This document shows positions 17,291 to 30,147 of a DNA stretch of 64,000 bases, piece by piece. The first letter of the stretch is position 1. Each line of letters opens with the position of its first letter. The DNA is from Elymus sibiricus (lineage: Eukaryota > Streptophyta > Magnoliopsida > Poales > Poaceae). The notes below the pieces were generated by a model, which saw only the letters and a program-made list of their open reading frames with translations, was not told where the DNA came from and ran no database searches. The translations under genes and the position numbers were made by a program. The stretch lies in contig CM077675.1 in assembly GCA_039707655.1 (NCBI GenBank), forward strand, positions 416,453,162-416,517,161, given 5' to 3'.

Positions 17291-18511
17291 TTCTTGGCAT
17301 GGCAAAACAAATTATTGGACAGTGGCAAGTTAAAAAAAATGGTTTGTCTTTTTTTTTCTATGTTTTAGTGTTCCTTGGCAAATATGTGTACGACATTCAT
17401 TGTTTAAATCCTCAGATCTGCCATGCATGGTTTATATACGATGGCAATTTTCTTTTTTGTGTTCTAGCTTTTTTTAGGGTCTTTTGTGTTCTAGCTGTGC
17501 ATTTATATGTGAATTTCTAGAGATGTGGTAGTTACACCTAGCGAACCAAAATGATCGCTGGGTTGATCCCACCCTAGCGAACTAATGCATGGTTCGTTGG
17601 GACTGCCTCCCCTGGATATCGTTCGCCCATTATTAGGGTCCATAAACATTTTCCTTCTGGAGAAACAGAGGTACAAGATCGATACATCACGAGCGCACAA
17701 TGCTGATTATTGGCAGGGAGCACGTACGAAAGTTGTCCAAGTTGAGAGAAAGTTCAGTTAACGACCAAATTTATTAAAGGGTGTCGATGTGCACGGTTGT
17801 GTACGGTGGTAATCTCGACATTAAATCCGGTCCTGTCGTACAACATGGCTAAATTTTTTTAGGTTTTCTTTAGTAAACCTTCGTGTTTGCATGGTTTGGA
17901 GCGATGGAACAGCAGGGTTGCCTTAGGGTAGAATTAATGTTCTCTCTGCCTTATCCCCATTCCGTTGGTGTGTTTTTCACCGGCGGAAGGCATGAGGAGT
18001 TGTGTCTCCAGCGGGTCTGGATCCGGACAGTTTAGCTTTCAGTGGATATGCCTAGATTCACTAATTGGGTAGAAAAGGAGCAGAAAAAATCTTTCGATTA
18101 GACTCCCAAAATTTATGAAAAATGCACTTTTTGACTACTACTAGTAGTACTACTATTTCTTTGACTTTTTCAAGGAAACGTTGTTTTTCTTCAATTTTGA
18201 ATTGTTCGAAGCGTGGACGAGCAAGTAGAGCCCAAGAAAATCATATGAATCTTACCCCTTTAGAGTCCGGTCACGGGGGCGCTAATTCCAGGTACCAATT
18301 CCTGAGGTATTTCTTACTACAAGATGACTTTATTTGAAAACGGAATCAAAATATCAACAAAAAGGTGGTCGTCTTTTGTGGTTTGCCTAGTTTGTGTAGG
18401 CCTTTATCGGTGTTTTTTTTCTACGGTGGCGATTTACTTCTCAGAGCGTGTCTGTCGGCGTCTCCTAGTCTATATTAATGACTTCCTGGATAGTACTTGT
18501 AGACGCTCCTA
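17291..18511. other. stretch without recognised gene
   Basis: Mostly unique-looking AT-rich DNA. A short near-palindrome CTACTACTAGTAGTACTACTA lies near 18134. Only short frames without family features are present. Confidence 0.5.
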
Positions 18512-18520
18512 ATTTTAAAA

Positions 18521-19853
18521 GGGCAATGATAGGCGTCGGTGCGCCGACCGAAATTTCGGCCGGTCGCACCGCGGACGTCCGATCTGGCTTCGTACAGCCA
18601 TTCATTTCTTCTTCGACATTAAAACGGCTAGCTACGTCACCACCCCGGCGTCCTCCAAGTTCGTCGCCGCAGCTCGCTGCCCCTTTCCCCTGGACGCAGC
18701 TCGCTGTCGTTGTCGTCAGATGCCCTTCCAATCTCACCCTCGTTCCCAGCGGCACCCATATGTCGGATGCAGCTCCATGGAAAGCCTAAGGGAGCTTGCG
18801 GCCAAAGCTGGTTCCAGTAGCTCGTGCACGCTATTGAAGCACCGCGTCGCCGCCTCCGGCTCGCTGTCGTTGATTCTGCAACACTATGTTCCAACAAAAA
18901 ACCAATCTGAGCAACTAAGAAAACACAAAAAAGTCGGTTGAAGCAAATATTTAGCTGGTTCCAGCAAAACCATGGATACTCCGTCATCGGAACGTAGCAA
19001 AAAATTTGGCCGGTCGTAGCACAAATAAAAGACAATTCTAGCAACTCACCACCATGGTTGCAGCTCCCCTCGCCGGCATGGTCACCATCGCCAGCATGGT
19101 CACCCACCAGGCTTGAAGCTTGTTGTTGTGTTGCTTGCAGCTCTGGCACACATGGTTGAAGCTTCTGTGGTACCAGAAAAAGCTACTACCGACGAAACAA
19201 AATGCTACAACCAGTGAATCGAAAAGTTGCTATCGTACAAAAAAGGGGATTGTTGCAACTGGCAAAATCAAAAGTTGGAACCAGTGGCGTGAAAAGCTAC
19301 TACCAGCGAAAAAAATGTTGGAACCAACGAATCAAAGATTGGTGCTCGTGGATGGAATTATTACAACCGGCAAAACAAAATGTTGGAACCGACAAATCAA
19401 AAAGCTGCAACCGGCTCAAAATAAAAAAACAAAGCCATAGCAGGAAGCACGGCGCCTTGCAAACAAATGGTGGTAGAGGGGAGGGAGGGGGAGGGAGGGC
19501 GCAGAGCAGCTCGGCGTCGCCTCAAAACGGGCTTTGCGGGTGGCGGTGGTGAGGACGCGTGTTAGCAGAGGGGGGGGGGGGGTAGAGGGGAGGGAGTGGG
19601 GGTGCTTGAAGGCAACATCAATGGCGGTGTGGTGTTTATAGCGAGGGAGAGAAAAGGGGATCGACTGGAGGAGAACGAAGGAGAGAAAAGGAAAGAAAAC
19701 GAGTGGTGGATGACGTTCTGGTGAGAAGATAAGCCCCAAACGGTGAGTGGGCCCAAGAAAAGGTCGATCTGATGCGTTCGATATATATGGATCTGACGCG
19801 TAGCGCGCGTCCGGCCGAACGTTCGGCCGGCGTGTCGATTGTAAGCGTTTTCC
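18521..19853. mobile_element. Mutator-like (MULE) non-autonomous element with 9-bp target duplication
   Basis: ATTTTAAAA occurs at 18512-18520 and again at 19854-19862, flanking a 1333-bp element. Its ends are imperfect inverted repeats of about 70 bp: left GGGCAATGATAGGCGTCGG followed by GCCGACCGAAATTTCGGCCGG; right, on the complement, GGAAAACGCTTACAATCGAC followed by GCCGGCCGAACGTTCGGCC. A 9-bp duplication plus long terminal inverted repeats is the Mutator hallmark. Inside (19160-19420) are degenerate 28-32-bp repeats built on GCTACTACC/GTTGGAACCA and GAAACAAAATG. No transposase is encoded. It carries a short poly-G run near 19570. Confidence 0.85.
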
Positions 19854-19862
19854 ATTTTAAAA

Positions 19863-20539
19863 ACGTTGCTCCACTGAGGTGGAGGTCCGGAGGCGGTGTT
19901 AAGCCATGCTCACGACACGCCGCTGATAGATTCAGGAGGAAGAAGATTTCGACACCCCAAAAATTTATTTATTTTTCTTTTTAAAGGATGTGTTTGTAGG
20001 CCTTTTCACAAAAAAAAATCCAAAATATTAAACTGACGACACTTTCTACGTAATGGGACTGCCTATGTAGATTTGTTTATTGATTTGGAAAAAAGTTAAC
20101 GAGGGAACCGCATGATTTGAAAAATAACTGTTGATGTAAGAGGTTGTGGAAAACCCTATGGGCGATGAAGGAAATGACGAACTCCCATTTCATTGTAGAT
20201 ATATGTTGTTAACTAGATTGCTGTGGATTGTACCAACCTACGAGTCAAGCGTGTTCAACCCCCAAATTGGGAGCTCCTCCTATACAGCGCCTTAAGGCGT
20301 CAAGTTGGAGACCTCCTATATGCCTTATATTGTGTCATATAGGAGCATGGCGCACAGAAGTCCAAACGATAGGCCGCTCCACTAGGGCGAAGCGAGTTGT
20401 GTTTTGTAGCGCGTGACATAAAAATCCTAAAAAAAGGCAGCACGCTTGCAGGGAATAACACTAGCGACCACCCACTCCTGAATGCGGGTTGCTAGCCACT
20501 AAAACTGAAGCTCACTGGCTATTGATCAAGTGCGAAATA
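19863..20539. other. stretch without recognised gene
   Basis: No coding or transposon signature recognised. TATAGGAGCATGGCG-like and CTCCTATA phrases near 20270-20350 form weak inverted matches (CTCCTATA / TATAGGAG). Confidence 0.45.
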
Positions 20540-20633
20540 CTCCCTCCGTCCCAAAATAAGTGTCGTTGGTCTAGTATAAAATTTATACTAACTTCGTACT
20601 AATTTTGCGACACTTATTTTGGGACGGAGGGAG
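20540..20633. mobile_element. Stowaway MITE (Tc1/mariner type)
   Basis: The 94-bp element has inverted termini CTCCCTCCGTCCCAAAATAA and the complement at the right (TTATTTTGGGACGGAGGGAG), flanked by TA on both sides (20538-20539 and 20634-20635). This is the classical grass Stowaway structure. It is non-coding. Confidence 0.95.
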
Positions 20634-20639
20634 TATTTA

Positions 20640-21200
20640 AGAACACACTGCAGCGTCCAGGTTTGAAACATTTCTTGAAAATTGTGAACAATTTCCGAAT
20701 GTCAAATATTTTTTGAAAACACAAACAAAATTTGAAATTCTAAAGCATTTCTTGAAAAATGTGAACAACTTTTTAAATTCTTCATAATTTTAAAATTTCG
20801 AACATTTTTTAAAAACACAATTTTTGGAAACGTGAACAAATTTTTAAATCACAATCAGTTTTGGAAATTAAGAACAATTTTTAAAATTATTATTTTATTT
20901 AAACACAAACAGTTTTTTTAAATGATTTGTTTGTCAAAAATGCTAACATTTTTTTAAAATCAAACGAAATTTGTGAAAAAACGACAAAATTTGGATCTGT
21001 ATTTTCTGTTAAGCGGAAATAGTTTTTGAAAGGCCGATTTGGTGAACATTTTCAAATTTGCGAACATTTTCTGAACTTGTGAACATATTTTATGGAATCA
21101 AGATTTCTTTAGAAAAGAAAAGGAAAGGAGAGAAGAAGCAAAAAAAAAATCAAAAAAACTGGTAAAATTCAAAAAACAGAAAAAAAAAACATGGTTCTTG
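20640..21200. repeat. degenerate (GAACATTTTTTGAAATTT)-like AT-rich repeat
   Basis: Phrases such as TGAACAATTTTTAAAATT and GAACATTTTC recur at variable 20-30-bp spacing, ending in A-rich sequence (21110-21190). It is a common kind of low-complexity repeat in Triticeae intergenic DNA; no gene. Confidence 0.6.
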
Positions 21201-21271
21201 CAACCTTCTAGGTGGTTACGGTCAAAGTGAGCCGGCCCATATCTTGAACTCGGGTGCTTCGGCTTTAGTTG

Positions 21272-21921
21272 TAGGGATGAAAACGGAGCGAAAACGGACA
21301 AAATTGAGTGCTACTACATTTGCTTTCATATTTTTCTGCAGAAGCGAAAACAAATATAGAAACCCCGAAAATTAATACGGAAACAGATACTACCAGAAAC
21401 ACACACGGAGCGAATACAGAGCAGACACAAAAACATAAATGGACGTTGACCGGAACTTAAAAGCCCCTTCAACCATAGAGAAATACACACAAAAACAAAC
21501 AAATTTAATGAATTGGTAACATGGCTACAAAATAATATAATTATGTTAGTAACCTAGCGTAGTATTATAGTAGGAACGAACAATTGCGAATAGGGTCTAG
21601 TTGAGTACATGTGTGGTAGTAGAAGTCCGCCTTCAAATGATCCATTCTGCTTATTGTGTCATTGTGTGTTGTTTGGTGGTTGCAATACAAAGCAATCATA
21701 GGCCTATTGTAAAATCGAATATTCAGTATTCACGGAAACAGAAATTTTTGTTCCCACGTCTGTTCCACCGGAAAACATCATTCAGTTTTTGTTTTCATTT
21801 TCGCATAAAAAGTTTCATTCCCACTTATGTTTTGTAAATTTCCGTTTTCGTTTTCATATTTCCTCTCTGCTTTCATTTTACTTCCGGAAAAGCGAAAAAT
21901 TTCCACTCCATTTTCTTCCCT
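21272..21921. mobile_element. hAT-like non-autonomous element
   Basis: The left end TAGGGATGAAAACGGAGCGA and the complement of the right end TAGGGAAGAAAATGGAGTGG match at about 19 of 24 positions, typical of hAT termini (C/TAGGG). Length is about 650 bp. An 8-bp target duplication could not be confirmed (TTTAGTTG versus GTTTGTCG), so the boundary or class could be off by a few bases. Interior A- and T-rich mirror-like sequence; no transposase. Confidence 0.65.
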
Positions 21922-23578
21922 AGTTTGTCGTGTCAACACTAACGAATAGGGAATTTGGTTTAAGTTGGCCATATGGTGATTCCAGCAACATGGGCGAGCC
22001 AAGTAAACTTGACCCCGTTGGCTCACTCGCCTGCCTAGTTCAATCGCCTTTTCGGCTCCATTCTCCTGTTGCAGGGAAACACATTTTATGATTTCAAAAC
22101 ATTTGTGAATCCAAAAAAGATTTGCGGATTCTAAAAAAGGTTCATGAATTTTAAAAGACTCTCAAAAGTTTTAAAAATATTCGTGATTTTTACAAAAGTC
22201 ATGAATTAGAAATTTAAAAATTTAAAAATTCATAGATTATAAAGAGGGCCATGATTTTTTTAAATGAAAACGAATAAAGGAGGAAAAACCAAACAGAAAA
22301 AAACAGGCAAAAACACAAATAAAAACATAGAAAAGCCGACTAGAAAACCAAAGATTCCCAAAACCATAAAACCCACTTGCATGGGTTCACCCGTTACGAG
22401 GCACCAGGATTTACCCAAATTGTTGCATTGAGTGGCGATCAGGAGTTTTTTTGCTAACTCTGCTAGAGTTATATTTCAAAGTTCATGCTCAAGAAACAAA
22501 ACAACTAAGCACAAGGACATGAGCATCGTCGTATAAAATCTTGTAGAAACTTTAGGAGAGTCATCATATTGGTAGCATCCATAACACGTATGAAGCATGT
22601 TCCAAAATATTATGGAGGTTGCCGAGGCAATGCTCAAACTCAGATTCGACATATTATCGGCTCCATATTATTTATTCTTCTTACATTTTTCAATCGCATC
22701 AAGTCGACACTCAATTTCAAGATTGAGTACTTCCACAGACTAAATGTTGTGTTACAAAGTTCTTATATAGAGGAAGAAAAGTCAACTAGCAGCATTTTTC
22801 ATATGATAGGTGTTCACAAAAATCACTTTTACATTTAAGAGGCTATAGCTTGAATTTGAGCCCCATCATGTCGATTGTGAGTGCTATGCATGAGGGCTCA
22901 TGCATATATGATGAGTCCAGGCGCCACGGTGTAACATCCTAAGTAATACCCTACTCCAAATAATTGTTGTTTACTTTAGCAATCATCATGGCATCATGCA
23001 TTATTCCACCATGCAATATGTTCTCAAACACATGACGAAAATATTGAATATCTTTAAGCATGTAGTTTTTATAATTAATATTATTTGATTTTATCAAACC
23101 CGTGTTTCTTTTTTATCTTAGGCTTGGAGACACGGTATTAAAATTTGCACACTCTTATGTATGTATGTAGGGCCTTCACACCAAATTTCGCAATTTTAGC
23201 ACAACCCTAATATGGCACCCCGCCTCAATGAACCTGATGTGCCATGCATATCAGCCCATGTTGGAATCTGAGTCTTCTAGTATAGATTGCAAATTGGAAA
23301 CAAGCTAAAGCACAATATACCACATTACATAGGGCAAATAGGTCTTTACAATACAACACCTAGCGAAGCAAAGGAAGCACTACATGTGTGGTGACAATAT
23401 GTACATTAGTTATCTAACATGGCCTCGGAGTCTAGCAGCAGAATGCATGGTGAAACAACAAGGATGCAGGGCACCTTACCAAAGGGACCCTATTGAGACA
23501 TGATCCTAACGGTAAATCATGATCATCCTCGGAACACTCACAACTAGCACCTCCTGCATCTAGCATAACAAAATAAGT
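21922..23578. other. stretch without recognised gene (AT-rich repeat 22080-22350)
   Basis: From 22080 to about 22350 the phrases TTTGTGAATCC, ATTCATGAATTTTAAA and similar recur, resembling the 20640-21200 repeat. The remainder has no frame or motif that I recognise. The LINE target site is at its right end (23579-23592). Confidence 0.5.
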
Positions 23579-23592
23579 AAGTTGTACCCGTA

Positions 23593-24094
23593 GATGCTTG
23601 GAAGCAGCATTTTGCTACAGAGGCAGAAGGACAAGTTGCAGTTAAGGTACCAATTGATTGGGTTAACTCCATATGCTCAACACTGTTAACACCTGATAAA
23701 TTTGATTGGGCCAAGATGTTCTTTAGTTCCCCCATGTGGAATATTATTCTTGAAGGCTCTGATTGTTATAAATATTTGGACTTCTACATCCCTACATCAT
23801 GCCCTCTTAATTCAGCACCTTGTTGCTCCCAGGTCATCCCTGAAGTTGCCAGGAGCTCCTTCTCCACTCCTGGCAAAGGAACTGCCGGAGAAACAAATGT
23901 TGATTTATCTGGACACAATCAGCCCAAAGGAAAAAAGAAAGGAAAGGGCTCCAGTGGTAGAATCTGAGTTAAGAAGAAGTGAAAGGTTGATTCATTTACA
24001 TAAAGGATATAAGAAGAAAATTTGCCAGGATATTAATTGCATGGCTTGTACTGCCAAACCACCTATCTGCAATAGTAAATTGATAAAAAACTGA
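23593..24094 (+). pseudogene. LINE ORF1 C-terminal part
   Basis: Open from the truncation point (DAWKQHFATEAEGQVAV...) to a stop at 23967, and in a shifted frame through ESELRRSERLIHLHKGYKKK and CQDINCMAC to 24094. RRSxRLxxxxKGY followed by a C-x5-C-x2-C cluster is typical of the tail of plant LINE ORF1 proteins, which bind the element RNA. The frameshift lies between about 23900 and 23960. Confidence 0.75.
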
Positions 24095-24384
24095 AATACT
24101 TCTTACTGCAAGGTGGATCACAAGGCTTGCACTGAAGAGCTTTTCCTAAAGAAGAAAGTCAAGAAAGGAGGGAAGCAGCCTGCATGGAAGGATTAAGAAG
24201 AAACATGCTATCTTAGAAGAAATCTTTTGGTCAAAGTAGTTGCAGTGCATTTAAGAACTACTCCCTCTTTTGTAATGATTTAAAAGGGACTGTGGACTCT
24301 GTAACCTTGACTTGCTTTCTGAACATTTGGTTCATCTGGCTGCAAGCCAGCAAGTGTAATGTTTATGATTTGGTGCTGAATGAA

Positions 24385-27300
24385 TAGGTCTTGGAAAATC
24401 CTAAATTGGAACATTAGAGGTATTAATTCAGGCAATAAGTGGCTAGCCCTTTCTAACAAAATAGAAGAATCTGGATGTGCAATTATATGCATACAGGAAA
24501 CAAAGAGGGAGCACTTTGACAAGGCATACTTACAAAAAATTTGCCCTAGAAGAATAAATAAGTTTGATTTTCCCCCTCTGTTGGGGCCTCTGGTGGGTTA
24601 GTTGTTGCTTGGAATGATAGTCTTTTCAATGGAGAATGTCTCTTCAAAAATGAATTCTCCATCTCCATCAGATTCACTTCAGTACACACAAATGAGAATT
24701 GGATTTTAACAAATATCTATGGGCCATGTGATGGACCTAATAAAACATAATTTCTCAACTGGCTCAAAAACATTCAAATGCCAGCAAAGAAAAATTGGTT
24801 AATTCCAGGAGACTTCAATTATATCAGATACCCCTCAAATAGGAACTCGGGATCTGGAGACATCACTCAAATGATGCAATTTAATGGAGCCATAAGTTCC
24901 TTGGCTTTGGTAGAAATCCTTTTAAAAGGGAGAAGTTTCACCTGGAGCAATATGCAACAAGCACCACTCCTTGAAAAGATTGATTGGATATTCACATCAG
25001 AGAACTGGTCCATTTCCTACCCAAATACCATGGCTACTCCTTTATCCAAACCTGTATCAGATCATGTTCCTTGTGTCATCTCTATTGGCACACACATTCC
25101 AAAATCTCCCTTGTTCAGATTTGAAAACTTCTGGCTGCAGCATAGCAACTTCAAACAGACAGTTTCCAATATTTGGAATCAACCTCTGCATGAAACTGAC
25201 AGTGCAAAGCTACTTACTGCCAAATTCAAACGATTAAGAAAAGGCCTGAAAATTTGGAGTAAAAGCATCTCAAACTTAGCAGGAATCATTCAAGCAACAA
25301 ATGCAGTAATTATGATGTGGGATTTCTTTGAAGAATACAGAGAACTATCCTTATTGGAATGCAATGCCACAACTTTACTTAAGGAACATCTGCTTATCTT
25401 CCTATCATACCAGAGAATCTATTGGAGACAAAGAGCAACTATAAGAGGGGTCAAATTTGGAGATGAGAATTCAAAATTCTGTCAAGCCAAGGCATCCATC
25501 TAGTATAGAAATAACTTCATACATACTCTTAAAGATGATCAAGAAAAAGAGTTTTCTGAACACTGCTCAAAAGATGCCCTGCTATGGAAATCTTTCAAAG
25601 AGAGACTGGGACAAACAACTCAAACTTTTGATCCCTTAGAGCTGTTGTCTTTAATACAAAGAATTGATGGATTGGATGAACTAGAAAGGGCTTTCCCTAA
25701 GAAAGAGATTGATGAAGTTGTCCACCAGCTACCAAGTGATAAAGCTCCAGGGCCCGATGGATTCAATGGAGATTTTATCAAAACTTGTTGGGATATAATT
25801 GCAGAGGACTTCTATAAGCTAATTAAAGATTTTCATGAGGGAAATATTTCACTCCAGAGCATCAATGCATCTTACATCACTCTTATACCCAAAAAGGACA
25901 ATCCTATGAATACAAATGACTTCAGGCCTATCTCTTTGCTCAACTGTTCCATCAAAATTATTACCAAACTACTTGCAAACAGACTTCAAGGTATTGTGCT
26001 CAAAATGGTCCACAGCAATCAGTATGGCTTCTTAAAAACTAGAACAATTCAGGACTGTCTTGGTTGGGCCTTTGAATATTTGCATTCTTGTCATCAATCA
26101 ATAAAATCCAACAGTTGTACTCAAACTGCACTTTGAAAAAGCATTTGATAAGATTGAGCACAAGGCCATGATTGCCATCATGGAAGCCAGAGGATTTGGA
26201 AAAAAGTGGATTCATTGGATGAATATGGTTTTTTCATCTGGCACCTAATCAGTGCTGCTAAATGGAGTTCCTGGAAAGGTGTTTTTCTGCAAGAGAGGGG
26301 TTAGACAAGGAGATCCACTTTCAGCATTACTCTTTGTGCTAGCAACAGACCAACTTCAATCCATCCTAAATGAAGCAATGAGAAACAACATCATACAAGT
26401 GCGAGTACAAAGTCAAGCATGTCCAAAATTCCCTGTTGTCCAATATGCAGATGATACAATTTTAGTACTGCCTGCTTGCCCAGTTCAACTAATGCAGGTA
26501 AAAAATTTGCTACTTCGCTATTCTGCTTTCACTGGGTTAAAGGTCAACTATGACAAGTCTATGATGGTGCCAATCGATGTACCAGAAGATCACATCCAAA
26601 TATTGCTCTCCACATTTGGATGCAAAAAGGGATCCTTTCCTTTCACCTACCTGGAATTGCCCATGAGCACAAGCAGATTAAAAATTGAGGACTTTAACCC
26701 AATAATGCAGAGAATTGAAAGAAGGCAATCTGGATGTTCAACTATGCTATCATATGATGGTAGATTCCTGCTTGTAAAATATGTCTTCTCTGCACTCCCA
26801 ATCTTCTTCATGTGCACTCTGGCACTACCAGTGGGAGTAATTGAACAGATAAATCAATACCTAAGACATCTGCTCTGGAGAAAATTTGGAATGGAATACA
26901 AAGGAACTGCATTAATTGCCTGGTCTAAGATCTGTAAGCCAAAAGAGCAAGGAGGGCTAGGTATTCTTGATATCACGACAAGGCTCTGCTTATGAAAAGC
27001 ATCTCCAACTTTCTCAATAAAAAAGATATCCCATGGATTCATTTGGTCTGGGAAAAATACTACCAAAGCACTACTCCCATGGGTAAGTCAGAAGGATCAT
27101 CTTGGTGGAAGGAACATCTAGCCCTATGGAATGAATTCAAGGTGAATTCCACCTGCAAAGTAGAGTCTGGGAAAACTATTTTGTTCTGGAAAGATACTTG
27201 GGAAGATGAAAGTCTCCAGCACAAATTTCCAGAGTTACATTCATTTGCTATCAATGATAATATCTCAATTCAGGAATTCTGTGTTGCATCAGATGCAGCT

Positions 27301-27956
27301 GATCATTTTCATTTGCCACTGTTAGTGGAAGCTTTCGAACAAGTAAACAATCTCCAAAACAGTCTGCCCCAACTGGCCCCTGGTACAAATGATGTTTGGT
27401 ATACCAAGGGATCCACAAGAAACTATTCCTCCATGCAAATTTACAAACAGTTGATGGGAGAAAGGGAAGAGCACCCTTTTTTAGTCTCATTTGGAACAAT
27501 GCCAGCAGACTAAAACACAAAATCTTTTTTTGGCTAGTGGCCCACTGCAGAGTTAACACAAGAGCACTACTGACAAGAAAAGGAATGCAACTAGATGATC
27601 CACACTGTTCCAACTGCAATGAGCAAGCTAAAGAAACCCTTTTGCACCTTCTATATGACTGCAACTTTGCCAGAGAATGCTGGAATAACCTAGTGCCCGG
27701 AAAGAGCAGAGGCACATCTGTCTTTGAAGAAACCAGGATGGCTATGGAGATGCTACCCAAAGAATTTGCTGCAGAAATAATTATCCTAGCCTACTGGAAC
27801 ATTTGGACACAAAGAAATGGCCAAGTATTTCGAGCAGAACAACAGTCCATTCAATCTTGGAGATTCTTCCTCAAGAAGGATCTCAAGTTGCTCAGATTCA
27901 AAATTAAAGAGAAGCATGTTCGAAAGTTCAACCAGTGGATAGACAATAACCTTTGA
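24385..27956 (+). pseudogene. LINE ORF2: endonuclease, reverse transcriptase, zf-RVT
   Basis: The EEP endonuclease starts KILNWNIRGINSGNKW and ICIQETKRE (24395-24520), loses frame near 24590, resumes NIYGPCDG, a TAA at 24748, then LIPGDFNYIRYP and SDHVPCVI. A TAG at 25501 precedes the linker and RT: LPSDKAPGPDGFNGDF, ITLIPKKDNP, FRPISLLNCSIKIITK, then frameshifted KLHFEKAFDKIEHKAM, RQGDPLSALLFVLA and QYADDTILVLP. The first catalytic Asp of RT motif A (normally LDFEKAFD) is His, and a TAA follows at 26247. The zf-RVT domain (HCSNCNEQAKETLLHLLYDC) is near 27600-27660. ORF2 normally nicks DNA and copies the RNA; this copy cannot. Confidence 0.92.
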
Positions 27957-28114
27957 TCCAATGATTCTTTTTCCAAAAGCTGGAATTGGATAAATAGCCC
28001 TTTTAGTTATATTTTTTTCTCTGTATCTTTTTATACTTTGTTTCATTATATATAAAAAATACTGTAGAACAATTGTTCTACGGTTTGGGGTTCGAAAAAA
28101 AAGTTGTACCCGTA

Positions 28115-29989
28115 AGATCACAACAATCATAGCAAGCATCATGGTAAAAGCATAGCACACATATGCATAGGAATGTAAGAATGATGCATCTTGGTCAAGT
28201 TTTATTTTGGCACAACGAATGTTGATTAGAACCTCTGCATAAAACTGACAGATAAATCGGTAGCCTCCGGAATTGTTGTCCATCTTTTTTTTCTTGAGAA
28301 ACACCAGTTATTTTATTCATACTCATAACAATTACATGTAGATTTATTTGGATCTAATAATATCTAGGAAAATACAAAGTAACTCCTAAAACTAAGAATT
28401 ACGATGAAATATCTTGGAAATATCTTCTTCGCGGGTATCAATCTCTGCTAGAAGAAATACTCCAAAAACTTTTGTAAAAAGGCTGCAATTGAATTGGAGC
28501 AACGATGTAGTCCCCCTTTCACCCGCAGGAACATTACCAATAATGTTTTTGAATGTGCCTTGAGTCGCCCATCCAAAAAAATGAAAAGCCTTGATCGACG
28601 AACATACTTGGGCAGAGGATGATCCCCTAGAAGTGTGGGCGGTAGAATCATGATATCTTCATCATGTTGTTGATAAAAGATTTCACCTGCACAAATAATC
28701 AAACCAATAAAACAGCTTGAAACACCAACATAAACACAACAGATCCAAATAATCGAATATGCGAGGATAGAAAACTCCCTAACCTCATTGCCCCGCCAAA
28801 AGAACGACAGTATATTTTCACAAAATACGAATATCACTAGACGTTGACGAAGAACATGAAAATCTTAAAGATGCGAGGTCGCCCAACCTTGCAGCACCAA
28901 AATGGCAGCCGGAGGCGACGACGGCGGTTGCTGCATGGTTCACGAAACCCTACCATGTCTCGAGAAACTATGGATAAGTACACAATATATTGTAAGGGAA
29001 CACGCACATGTGGTTTAAATGAGCCGCAGTCTATGCGGCCCATGTTGCACATGTTAGCTTTATTTTATTTTATTAAATTAAAAAAAGTATATGAACTCTA
29101 ATGATAGTAACAATAAATTTCATACATTCGTATGTTAAAAATACTATACATACAAAAGGTAACTTATTTAGCAAAATATTTAAGTAATTTTAAAAAGTAT
29201 TGACATATTATTTTTGAAAAAATCGTATACATAAAATAGTATTCCTGATTATAAAAATATTTATGTAATTTATAATAACACAGACATTTTTTGAATTATA
29301 ATGCATATATATTATTTTAATTATACAAACATTTGAATAATTATATGCAAATTTTTCTAATTCATATGCTTGTTCTTTTATCAATTTTGTATAATTTAAA
29401 AAAAATCATAATTGTTCATTTCCTCTGTGCTGACATGGTCATAGAGACATATATAAAGCAAGCCATATGTTCTAAGTGGGTCACACGCCATATGGGCATG
29501 CTAATTAAAATATGGTATCACATCAGCGCATTATAAATCTACGGATGAGATTCTCACCGTATTTGCATGCTCGTGGCAAGTTCTAAAACTAGTTCGGCGT
29601 ATTTTTTTAAGTTTAGGCACTAAAGTGAACATCGATGGCAAGTGAACATTCTCACCGTATTTGCACGCTCGAGCCGTCAGATTTGACCCATCGAGCGGAT
29701 GTGCGTTACCATCCATCATTGCAATACATGCTTTGTTGCAAAAAATTCTTGCAGCAGACATCTTGTTGCGTTATGTTTTACAACACACATCTTGTTGCAG
29801 ATTTTTTTTTAGATTTGTTCTGTAACAATCGTCTTGTTTTGGATTATTATTTTTTTGCAACAGAATACTTGTTGCAGGATTATTTCTGCAAGACAAAGTC
29901 CCGCCACATCACAATAGTTGTTCGCCGTCCGGATTTAAAACACCACCGTTGTTACTGAAATAGGTGCTTGCACTTGCCTTTATGCTGAG
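28115..29989. other. stretch without confident gene call
   Basis: A T-run at about 28285-28293 followed by TTGAGAAACACCAGTTATTT could be the 3' end of another minus-strand retroelement, but no target duplication was found. Minus-strand 28448-29050 has GT/AG-like junctions (for example TTGTGCAG near 28683) and a GC-rich segment with CGTCGTCGCC near 28915, giving the look of a short split gene, yet no domain is recognised. 29100-29540 is AT-rich. 29690-29890 has repeated TTGTTGCA phrases resembling the inside of the MULE. Confidence 0.4.
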
Positions 29990-30147
29990 TGTTTGAAGGG
30001 AGAGAGGGAGATTGGTGGAATCGATGTTTATTGCTTGAGCCTCATGGGCATATATATACGAGTACAATGACCAACTTGGAGTACAAGGCAAGGCAGGAAT
30101 AAACCCTAGTCTATCCTTTGTTTCCTAACTAATCACGATACTCAAAA
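29990..30147 (-). repeat. LTR (3' LTR of the minus-strand small element)
   Basis: Begins TGTTTGAAGGGAGAGAGG and ends ATCACGATACTCAAAA on the plus strand; it matches the partner at 31513-31667 with about ten substitutions and two short indels by eye, suggesting an insertion of some age. Confidence 0.85.

Larger units (their letters stand above)
23593..28100 (+). mobile_element. LINE (L1-type non-LTR retrotransposon), 5'-truncated
   Basis: AAGTTGTACCCGTA occurs at 23579-23592 and again at 28101-28114, directly after an A-run (28095-28102), so the insertion is precisely bounded. The 4508-bp copy starts inside ORF1 (no ORF1 start codon or 5' UTR), then has ORF2 with endonuclease, reverse transcriptase and zf-RVT domains. 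Truncated 5' end, A-tail and a 14-bp target duplication are standard marks of target-primed reverse transcription. Multiple stops and frameshifts make it inactive. Confidence 0.95.

Noticed and set aside
18122..18512. Short frames as small genes
   Set aside because: Short, with no conserved motif, and the later ones run into the MULE end.
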